Below are positions 57,573-64,000 of a DNA stretch of 64,000 nucleotides, in pieces. The notes under the pieces were generated by a model. It did not search any database and was not told the DNA's origin. It saw only the letters and a list, made by a program, of their open reading frames with translations. The stretch spans positions 98,970 through 162,969 of the forward strand of contig NZ_FTNT01000013.1 in the NCBI RefSeq assembly GCF_900156495.1, given 5' to 3'. Source of the stretch: Williamsia sterculiae (lineage in GTDB: Bacteria > Actinomycetota > Actinomycetes > Mycobacteriales > Mycobacteriaceae). The translations under genes were made by a program, and so were the position numbers. The number at the start of each line of letters is the position of its first letter. Within the stretch, counting starts at the first letter, position 1.

Positions 57573-58841
57573 ATGCTCATTGCCATGGCGACGACCTACC
57601 GGGACTACCTGTGGTTCAAAGACGACGAGTTCACCGGGTGGCGGGGCAACGGTCACGTCGTCAGTCTCATCCGCGATGCCACTGCCGCTGGCGTTCTCGA
57701 CGCCCTGGGGGCCGTCGGCCGCCGCCGTACCGATATGGGCTTCAGCGGGTTCGGTCAGCAGGCCATGGAGTTCGAGATGCTTGGCCTGGTCCGACCGGAC
57801 CCCTACGCCGTGCAGACAGTGCAGACCGTGGGCGTCGCGGACATCGGTGACGGATGGGTACTACTGATCCAGCAGGCCAGTGACTACCTCGGCATCGACG
57901 ACGAGTTGTTCGGCCCTGTGATCGCACACCACGAGGTCGTCAGCCACTACAGCAACGTCAACGCCAACAACCGGTTCGCGTGGTGGCGCGACGGCAAACG
58001 TGTCGTCTCATTTGAGCCGATGAGTCCCACGATGGATCTCGAGTGGGCCCGTGCGACCGCACCCGAGGAAACCGACACCGTGCTGGCGCTCATCGCCGAG
58101 GTCGGCGGCATCGAGCTCGACGACCACGAAGGAACGCGGACCGAGTTCTTCCACATCGAGGGCAGTTTCGCCCTGGCCGAACGCCTCACCGGCGTCGAGG
58201 TGAGCAAGGAACTCCTCGCATCCGCCGAGTTCACCGTCGCGATGATCCCCACCACGACCCAACCCGACGATCCCTACGCCCACGAGCTACCCCCAAGCGT
58301 GCCCCTGCTCGCCGACAGTGCCACCTGGGACGAGGTCTACCTGTTGTACCGGTCCGCGGCGGAGTCGACAGTGCACGCAACGATGGTGCTCACCCAGGGA
58401 GGCAGCGGTAGCGAAGAGCGCGATGAGGCCGAATTCTGGTACGCGCCGTTTCGAGGCACACGCCAAGTCGACGCCGACGGACTGCTATGGGTCGACCGGT
58501 TTCCGGGCGAGCACTGGCACCGAGGTCCGTACACCCCCAACACCTGGCCCGAGAACTTCATCGCCCTTCAACGGCGCTGGGAACCCGAGACACCATTCCG
58601 GTCGCTCCTCGACCCACTCACCCCGGCGACACCGACCGAGGTGAACGGGCGTCGGGCATGGGAATTCGTCCTCCCCGCCGACGCCATGTCCAGTTCAGAC
58701 CTTGCGGTCGCGTTCGATGCCCACACCGGTATCCCGCTCCGCGCGGAGACCACACACCGCACCGAGGAACTACACGACGTCGTGCTCGACGAAACCTTCA
58801 GTGACGACCTGTTCGCAGTACCCGACGAGCACCCTGAATAA
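57573..58841 (+). CDS. DUF6461 protein with extra C-terminal domain
   Basis: 422 residues; ATG 57573 has AGGTGA nine bases ahead. The DUF6461 part spans residues 1-225 (YRDYLWFKDDEFTGWRGNG, VLLIQQASDYLGIDDELF, FFHIEGSFALAERLTGVEV). The remaining 190 residues end in WEFVLPADAMSSSDLAVAFDAH and DVVLDETFSDDLFAVPDE, recalling LolA/RseB-like lipid-binding beta sheets, without a signal peptide. Divergent from its truncated paralogue. Function unknown. Confidence 0.75.
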   Translation: MLIAMATTYRDYLWFKDDEFTGWRGNGHVVSLIRDATAAGVLDALGAVGRRRTDMGFSGFGQQAMEFEMLGLVRPDPYAVQTVQTVGVADIGDGWVLLIQQASDYLGIDDELFGPVIAHHEVVSHYSNVNANNRFAWWRDGKRVVSFEPMSPTMDLEWARATAPEETDTVLALIAEVGGIELDDHEGTRTEFFHIEGSFALAERLTGVEVSKELLASAEFTVAMIPTTTQPDDPYAHELPPSVPLLADSATWDEVYLLYRSAAESTVHATMVLTQGGSGSEERDEAEFWYAPFRGTRQVDADGLLWVDRFPGEHWHRGPYTPNTWPENFIALQRRWEPETPFRSLLDPLTPATPTEVNGRRAWEFVLPADAMSSSDLAVAFDAHTGIPLRAETTHRTEELHDVVLDETFSDDLFAVPDEHPE

Positions 58842-58911
58842 CGGGTGTGACGTCATGGCGCAGAGACGTGCGGTAGACACCCGGCGGACGCCGCAACCGG
58901 TAGCGGTGCGC

Positions 58912-59500
58912 CTAGTGGCGGGCGGTGTAGCGGTCGTGGGGAACAACCAGCTCGAGCAGGCCCCGCTGCACCAGTCCTTTCAGGCGTCGTTGGGCTGTGG
59001 TGTGCTCCACCGATATCCACCCCGCGACACAGCGATCCGCCAGCGTCGATCCGTGGTGTCGGAACCGTCGGAGACCCGGTGATGCACCGCCGCCACGAGA
59101 TCGGGGTCGTCCCAGCAGGCCACCTGGGCCAGCACGTCAGCGATCAGTGCCCGGTCCTCGGCATTCACCTCAGGTTGATAGCCGCGGAAGCGTTCAAAGA
59201 CCCGACGCCAATGCTTGTAGCTGTGCGACACATGCCGGGCTGAGTACCGCGTCCCCCGCGTAGCGTCCTGCTGATCGCGTTCCCCGGAACTTCACGAAAC
59301 ACGGGTAGCGGTCATAGAACGGTTTCGCCGTGCGCCACGACCGGATCTTCAGCTCACTCAGCACCCACGCACCCGCGGTGGCCGCATCCGACCGTTCCCC
59401 CGGCCAGGGAACCCTGTTAAGCACCCGCAGATGCTCCACCGGCGATGCCCCGCGTGGCACGCTGACGGTGACGGTCGACCACCGAGATCGGTAGCCGCTC
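58912..59500 (-). pseudogene. Gene broken by at least two frameshifts
   Basis: Three frames join into one protein-like sequence. The first runs from about 59500 (ASPVEHLRVLNRVPWPGE ... TAKPFYDRYPCFVKFRG), the second covers 59231 to about 59070 (VSHSYKHWRRVFERFRGYQPE ... CWDDPDLVAAVHHR), the third reads GSTLADRCVAGWISVEHTTA to TARH and a TAG at 58912. The last part looks like a winged helix. Family unknown; a replication- or plasmid-type origin is a guess. Confidence 0.5.
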
Positions 59501-59834
59501 AGGTCTCGTCGATCATCTCGATGACCTCGTCGACGCCGGGCGCCAGGAGATAGCACGCGAGAAATGTCGCAGGCTCGTGCGCGGACGCGTTGTCGAAGTG
59601 GGCGATCGTCTCGTCGCGAGGCTCGAAGAACGCATCACCCGGATGGAGGATGAGCGCTTCGGTGCCGTGTCGCTGGTATCGGATGGTCCCGTCCAGTACA
59701 TAACCGGCCACGTCGCACGGGTGTCGATGAACGCCGACCGACTGCCCCCGATCCAGCTCGATCCGGACCATCCGTGCGCTCTCGATGTTCGGGACATCGG
59801 CGAGTACCGATTGCTGGAGGTCCGTGCGTCGCAT
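59499..59834 (-). CDS. Cupin-domain protein
   Basis: 111 residues; ATG after AAGGAAC. A single cupin barrel with metal-site-like GVHRHPCDVAGYVLDG (motif 1) and HPGDAFFEPRDETIAHFDN (motif 2). May bind metal and act as a small enzyme or sensor; the substrate is unknown. Alone, in the same direction as the ABC exporter upstream of it. Confidence 0.88.
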   Translation of the reverse strand: MRRTDLQQSVLADVPNIESARMVRIELDRGQSVGVHRHPCDVAGYVLDGTIRYQRHGTEALILHPGDAFFEPRDETIAHFDNASAHEPATFLACYLLAPGVDEVIEMIDET

Positions 59835-59933
59835 TCAGGTTCCTTCGGCTGGGGGGGATCAACGATGTCGCGGCAACTGTACCAACTAGTATGTACGTCG
59901 GTTGCACGGCAGTGGCGTGCAGCCGACTGACCC

Positions 59934-61679
59934 TCACGTGGTCAGAGACCTGACCACGTGACGTGGCGCGACGTCGAGTCTCATGCGCATCGAGCCAGGT
60001 GCCGCATGCCGGGGTGTGCGCACGTGCACGAGTCGACGGCCGCGCAGCTCAACCACGTTGTCGGCCGCGGCGGCGAGGCGAGGGTCGTGGGTGATCACCA
60101 GGACGGTGCGATCGACCGCGAGACGACGCAGTGCCTCGACCACGCGTGCGGCGGTGGCCGTATCTAGTCCCGAGGTCGGTTCGTCCAACACCAGGATCGG
60201 GGTGTCTCGCAGGATGGCGCGGGCGAGCGCGATTCGCTGGCGTTGACCACCCGACAGCGCGAGGCCCTCCTCGTCCAGGACGGTCGCATACCCCAGTGGC
60301 AATGCGCGGATGAAGTCGTCGGCGTCGGCGGCGACGGCCGCGGCGACGACCTGCGACTCCGTCGCACCGGGCTGCGCGTAGGCGATGTTGTCGGCAACTG
60401 TGCCTGCCTTGATCGTGGTCTGCTGCGGGAGCAGAGTGACATGTTCACGTACCGACGCAGCGGTCATGGTGCGGATGTCGGTGCCGTCCAGCAGGATCGA
60501 GCCGCGTTGCGGGGTGTCGAACCGCACCAACAGACCGGCCAGAGTCGACTTTCCGCTCCCACTCGGCCCGACCAATGCGGTCAGTTCACCGGGGCGCACA
60601 TCCAGGGAGGCGTTGTCGAGCAGCGACTCGGGGCCATACCCGTACCCGACGCCACGGAGTGACAGTGTGCTGTGGGGTGACACCGACGGCGATATCGCAT
60701 CGGCCTGGTCGGTGTCCGACGGTGGAAGGTCGAGAAGTTCGGCGACGCGTTCGGCACTGACCACCGCGGAGCTCACCGACAGCCGGAGGTCGGCGATCTC
60801 CTGCATTTTCGGGTACAGGTAGCCGAGGTAGCCGGTGAGCGCGACCAACCCGCCGACGCTCAGGTGACCCTGCCGTATCTGCCAGACCCCCATCACCGCG
60901 ATGATCAGGGTCAGCAGGACCTGGCCCACCGACATCACCGATCCGAAACCCACCTCGACTCGCGACTGGAAGATCCGGGCGCGTAGCCAGTCCTGACCGA
61001 AGCCGGCGACGCGAGCGTGTTCGCATGATTGCTGGTTGTAGGCGACGGCGGTCTCGTGACCGGCGAGCCCTTCGTGCACCGCGACTCCGATGTTGCTGTT
61101 CGCGGCGCGCTCGAGTCGGGTGGCACGGGTCTGCGCGGTCGCAAACGATCGCGAGATCAGCCACATGACCGGTATGGCGATCACGGCCACCACAGCGACC
61201 TGCCAGGACATGATGAACGCGGCGGTTACGAGGCCGACGGTGCTCAGCGTGGCGATCAGCAGCTGCATCAGCCCGGACCCGGTCAGGTGCTCGATCGCTT
61301 CCAGGTCGCTGAGATGGCGATTGACGAGGTCGCCGAGACCGTAGCTGCGGTGCAATCGCGGATGCAGCCGTTGCACCCACGCGAAGAGGTGGTTGCGGAG
61401 GTTGCGGACGACGTCCTCGGACGCGGCGATCGCGCGGAGTTGCCCGAAGTAGTCGGTCACGGCGCCGACGAGCGTCAGAGCCAGCCACGCGGCGGCCGTG
61501 GCGGCGAAGGTCTGCCACGAATCCGACGACAACGCCATGTCGAGGACATCGGACAGCACGAAGATCCCGATGATCTCGGCCACCGCCGACACCACCAGGA
61601 AAATCGCGGCGAGCGCGTAACGCCGACGGTGGTGCACTACCAGCGGGGCGAACCGTCGCGCCGCATCCCGAACAGTCAC
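59934..61679 (-). CDS. ABC exporter, fused membrane and ATPase domains
   Basis: 581 residues; GTG 61679 (VTVRDAARRFAPL) after AAGGAGA. Six helices (residues 20-305), then Walker A VGPSGSGKST, signature LSGGQRQRIALARAIL and Walker B ILVLDEPTSGLD. A half-size type IV exporter that must dimerise. A 15-bp hairpin and a 34-codon Arg/Trp-rich reading frame lie directly upstream in the same direction: either that peptide is its cargo, or it is a leader that controls expression. Confidence 0.94.
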   Translation of the reverse strand: MTVRDAARRFAPLVVHHRRRYALAAIFLVVSAVAEIIGIFVLSDVLDMALSSDSWQTFAATAAAWLALTLVGAVTDYFGQLRAIAASEDVVRNLRNHLFAWVQRLHPRLHRSYGLGDLVNRHLSDLEAIEHLTGSGLMQLLIATLSTVGLVTAAFIMSWQVAVVAVIAIPVMWLISRSFATAQTRATRLERAANSNIGVAVHEGLAGHETAVAYNQQSCEHARVAGFGQDWLRARIFQSRVEVGFGSVMSVGQVLLTLIIAVMGVWQIRQGHLSVGGLVALTGYLGYLYPKMQEIADLRLSVSSAVVSAERVAELLDLPPSDTDQADAISPSVSPHSTLSLRGVGYGYGPESLLDNASLDVRPGELTALVGPSGSGKSTLAGLLVRFDTPQRGSILLDGTDIRTMTAASVREHVTLLPQQTTIKAGTVADNIAYAQPGATESQVVAAAVAADADDFIRALPLGYATVLDEEGLALSGGQRQRIALARAILRDTPILVLDEPTSGLDTATAARVVEALRRLAVDRTVLVITHDPRLAAAADNVVELRGRRLVHVRTPRHAAPGSMRMRLDVAPRHVVRSLTT

Positions 61680-61694
61680 AGTGTCTCCTTCACA

Positions 61695-61731
61695 ACAGTG
61701 TTCGCCAGGACTCGGCCCTGGCGAACACTGT
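61695..61731. terminator. Hairpin between the small peptide gene and the ABC exporter
   Basis: ACAGTGTTCGCCAGG and its complement, with a 7-base loop, between the peptide stop and the exporter ribosome site. The first bases of the stem (CACAGTGT in the transcript) can also pair with ACACTGTG around the exporter GTG, so two exclusive structures are possible. No T-run follows. Confidence 0.65.
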
Positions 61732-61751
61732 GGCGGATAGTGGTACTCGGA

Positions 61752-61856
61752 TCAGCTCCAGACCCAGACCCAACGACGCTCGCTGGGACGCCAGACACGG
61801 CGGCGCCGACGCGGCTGCTGCTGGGTGTTGGTCTTGGGTCGATTCTGCTGGATCAT
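61752..61856 (-). CDS. 34-codon Arg/Trp-rich peptide, leader or exported peptide
   Basis: ATG 61856 (MIQQNRPKTN) follows GGAGAAAGG by eight bases, a strong ribosome site; a longer form from ATG 61892 is possible but lacks one. Residues 16-20 are five Arg, and the end reads RRWVWVWS with four Trp in the last 13. Strongly cationic, amphiphilic, no signal. Next in the transcript come a perfect hairpin and the ABC exporter. No modifying enzyme is seen. Confidence 0.6.
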   Translation of the reverse strand: MIQQNRPKTNTQQQPRRRRRVWRPSERRWVWVWS

Positions 61857-62033
61857 CGTAAGTGCCTTTCTCCGAATGCTTTTCGTTGACATGAGAGACA
61901 CTAGGGACGTTCTCTGCCCGCCGGCTTCTCCGACGCTGGCAGTCTGCTGAGATCGGGATCGTGCCGTGTCGGCACCCGGCAAATGCCGCTTGTTGCCCCG
62001 GCCTGCGGAACTCATTGACCGTAGCGTAACGGT

Positions 62034-62043
62034 GTTGTACAAC
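62034..62043. promoter_or_regulatory. Palindrome GTTGTACAAC, possible TetR operator
   Basis: Six bases before the DUF3159 start, in the 157-base divergent space shared with the small peptide/ABC unit. Fits a site for the TetR protein encoded in the same operon. Confidence 0.45.
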
Positions 62044-62049
62044 GGACAC

Positions 62050-62712
62050 ATGAGCTCATGCCCGGCGACTGTCACACCGGTGAGCCGCGCCGAACGCGAC
62101 TCACCGCTCAGGGCGCGCGGGTCGCGGCCGACCGTCTGGGATCGGGTGGGCGGGGTACGCGGTCTGGTTCAGTCGGCGATCCCGTCGGTGGTCTTTGTCA
62201 GCGTCCACACGCTGGTCGGGATGGCCTCCGCCGTGGCGATGGCGATAGCGGCGGCTCTCGTGGTCCTGGCTGTTCGTAGATGTCGTGGTGTCACCGTCCG
62301 CCCCGCGATCGGCGGAGTGGTCGGTGTGGTGGTCTCCGCCGCCGTCGCCGGTGGCACCGGGGATGCGAGAGACTATTTCTTGCCTGACATCTGGGGTTAC
62401 ACGATCGGGTCCGCGGTGCTGATGCTGTCGGTGATCGTGCGATGGCCGCTCGCCGGGGTGGTGTGGACCGCGATGAACGGCTCGATGACCACGGCGTGGC
62501 GTGCGGACAAGCGCGCGCTGTCCGGGTACACGGTTGCCACGGTGGCTGCCGCCATCGCTTTCGCCGTCCGCGCGCTGATCCAGACCTGGTTCTACCGCCA
62601 CGACGTGGTCGGCGCGATGACGGTGGTACGAGTGGGGCTGGGGTATCCGCTCTGGGGCATGACCGCATTGGTGTGGGCGTGGGCAATTCATCGAGCCGAC
62701 GGTGGTCGGTGA
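62050..62712 (+). CDS. DUF3159 membrane protein
   Basis: 220 residues from ATG 62050 (MSSCPATVTPV). Family landmarks VRGLVQSAIPSVVFVSVHTLVG, GVVGVVVSAAVAGGTGDARDYFLPDIW and SVIVRWPLAGVVWT in pieces; about six helices. Function unknown. Overlaps the TetR gene as GTGA. Confidence 0.88.
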   Translation: MSSCPATVTPVSRAERDSPLRARGSRPTVWDRVGGVRGLVQSAIPSVVFVSVHTLVGMASAVAMAIAAALVVLAVRRCRGVTVRPAIGGVVGVVVSAAVAGGTGDARDYFLPDIWGYTIGSAVLMLSVIVRWPLAGVVWTAMNGSMTTAWRADKRALSGYTVATVAAAIAFAVRALIQTWFYRHDVVGAMTVVRVGLGYPLWGMTALVWAWAIHRADGGR

Positions 62713-63329
62713 GTCCGCGCGCCCTGGATCCGAGCGTCCCTGCCGCATTGACGCACGCCGCCATGGAGATCTTGGCTGGCGAAGGGCGCGGTGCGCTCAG
62801 CGCGCGACGGCTCGCTCGGGAGGCCAAGACGTCGACGACGGCCGTGTACACGTACTTCGGCAGTATGGACGACGTGCACCGTCAGGTGCGGAAGTACGCG
62901 ATCGGTGAACTCCTGTCCGAGTTCGACTCCGAGCCGGTGACCGACGACCCGGTCACCGACCTGGCTCGTGTGGCGGCGATCCACGTGCGGCATGGTTGCG
63001 CCCATCCCGCGATGTATCGCGTCATGTTCGTTGACCAACCGCCGGATACGGTCGACGATCCGGGAGCGGAGGTGTTTGCGCGGTTCACCGAGCTCATCGA
63101 GCGGTGCATCGAGGAGGGACGGTTCCAACCCGATGAGCCGCACCATCCCCACATGTGGGCAGGTGAGCTGTGGGCGATGGCGCACGGAGTCGTGGTGTCT
63201 GCGCTCGCCGGGTTGTTCTCGTCCGAACACGCGATGGTCCTACACCAAGACATGCTCTTCCGGCATTGCGTTGGACTGGGTGACGACCGGGCCCGAGCTC
63301 GTCGGTCGGTGGAGAGTGTGGCGATTTGA
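62709..63329 (+). CDS. TetR-family regulator
   Basis: 206 residues; GTG overlapping the DUF3159 stop. Helix-turn-helix: LSARRLAREAKTSTTAVYTYFG. The C-terminal domain resembles the TetR_C_13-like group. Probably autoregulates through the GTTGTACAAC site at the head of the operon, and could also act on the divergent ABC exporter unit. Confidence 0.9.
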   Translation: MSPRALDPSVPAALTHAAMEILAGEGRGALSARRLAREAKTSTTAVYTYFGSMDDVHRQVRKYAIGELLSEFDSEPVTDDPVTDLARVAAIHVRHGCAHPAMYRVMFVDQPPDTVDDPGAEVFARFTELIERCIEEGRFQPDEPHHPHMWAGELWAMAHGVVVSALAGLFSSEHAMVLHQDMLFRHCVGLGDDRARARRSVESVAI

Positions 63330-63362
63330 GCAAACGCGGACGGCTGACGACCGGTCAGATGT

Positions 63363-64000
63363 TCACGCCGCCAACGGTTCGTCGTCGGGTGGTTCGCCGA
63401 GGGGTATGAGGTGGAGGTCGTGTTCCCAGCGGTGGCCTTCGGCGAGGTGGGCAGGGTCCAGCGTCAGTTGTTCCCGGAAGGTGTCGCGAAATCGTTGCGC
63501 TGTGCGAGCCTGACCGGTTTCCAGGGCGAGTTGGTGGCGGTTGGCGGCGGCGCGCGCGGCGATCGTTCTGTCTTGTCGCAAAATCGGGTTGGGAAGCAAC
63601 TGTTCTGCGGTGCCGCGTTGTTTCCACCCGACCCGTCCGACCCATTCGGGCGGCCCGGTGTCGGGGGTGATGATCTCGGTGATCCACCCATGCTCGCTGT
63701 CATTGACCTGGGCGTGATCGGCATCGCACGCCAGGGCGAGCACGTCGATGTCGGTCAACCCACCGTTCTTCCATTCCTGCACGTGGTGCACCGCGGCGCG
63801 GGTGGCGGGTTGATCACAGCCGGGGCGGGTGCAGCCGCGTTGGGAGGCGATCAACGCCATCCGTTGATCCGGGTTAGCGAGTCGTCGTTGCCGGCCGAGG
63901 AACAACGGCCGGTCCTTGTCGTCCAACAGGGCGAGGAACGGGCGAGACGTCCCGGCCAGGGCGAGGGCGTCCCGGACGGGGAGGGTGCCGCCGGAGGCGG
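63363..64000 (-). CDS. DUF222 / HNH endonuclease protein, 5' part beyond the window
   Basis: 212 codons of the C-terminal part; the frame is open to the right edge (GTLPVRDALALAGTSRPFLA and onward). The HNH domain has CTRPGCDQPATRAAVHHV and LALACDADHAQVND; a 100-residue tail follows. It is the second copy of the family here, clearly diverged from the one at 18.7 kb. Confidence 0.9.
   Translation of the reverse strand, partial: ASGGTLPVRDALALAGTSRPFLALLDDKDRPLFLGRQRRLANPDQRMALIASQRGCTRPGCDQPATRAAVHHVQEWKNGGLTDIDVLALACDADHAQVNDSEHGWITEIITPDTGPPEWVGRVGWKQRGTAEQLLPNPILRQDRTIAARAAANRHQLALETGQARTAQRFRDTFREQLTLDPAHLAEGHRWEHDLHLIPLGEPPDDEPLAA

Noticed and set aside
61695..61731. Simple terminator of the peptide gene
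   Set aside because: The exporter ribosome site follows at once with no separate promoter visible, so full termination would silence the exporter; conditional read-through fits better.

Overview
The window is high-GC actinobacterial DNA. A mycolic-acid-containing genus of the Mycobacteriales (Gordonia, Williamsia or Rhodococcus type) is the best guess. The pointers are an LGFP-repeat lipoprotein, a LigB-type ATP-dependent DNA ligase, an F420-type luciferase-like oxidoreductase, an MpaB-type oxygenase, two DUF222/HNH (13E12-type) genes, and frequent GTG starts with 4-base ATGA or GTGA gene overlaps. No rRNA, tRNA, CRISPR array or intact insertion sequence was seen. The genus is an inference; nothing here names the species.

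Layout. 0-10.6 kb: the 5' part of gltB (glutamate synthase large subunit), two lipoproteins, a NarL-type response regulator with a DesK-type kinase, an ABC-2 exporter and a second, divergent response regulator. 10.7-13.8 kb: an aldo/keto reductase, then a LysR regulator divergent from an MFS exporter. 14.0-17.6 kb: a complete four-gene osmoprotectant (OpuC-like) ABC importer in which every junction overlaps by 4 bases. 17.6-24.5 kb: a thioredoxin-reductase-like flavoprotein, a DUF222/HNH gene, a frameshifted phosphotransferase pseudogene, and an aldehyde dehydrogenase/DUF779 pair behind its GAF regulator. 24.6-36.5 kb: lipid, SDR and thioesterase genes with two TetR regulators, a PRC-barrel stress-type protein, an MpaB oxygenase, an LLM oxidoreductase and ligB. 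36.5-45.2 kb: tam, a PrmC-related methyltransferase, a rhomboid protease, a class C beta-lactamase-like hydrolase, an MFS/ArsR pair and prpE.

45.2-54.5 kb holds smaller metabolic and unknown genes: a DUF6745 gene with its small partner, a CoA-transferase divergent from an IclR regulator, DUF1990, a ComB-like protein and an MFS/TetR pair. 54.5-59.5 kb looks like an accessory island. It carries a ribbon-helix-helix regulator with its own operator, an SMI1/KNR4-like protein, two DUF6461 paralogues (one fused to an extra C-terminal domain) and at least two frameshifted genes. 59.5-64 kb holds a cupin, an ABC exporter preceded by a 34-codon Arg/Trp-rich reading frame and a strong hairpin, a DUF3159/TetR pair and the start of a second DUF222/HNH gene.

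Regulation is readable in many places. Inverted repeats lie beside the TetR, ArsR, IclR, LysR and ribbon-helix-helix genes. One motif, TGGACAGTATGTCCA, occurs both before an SDR-like gene at 29.9 kb and, with two changes, between the MpaB oxygenase and its divergent TetR gene at 33.3 kb, which suggests one small regulon. The strongest candidates for undescribed biology are the Arg/Trp peptide-hairpin-ABC exporter unit and the DUF6745 pair.
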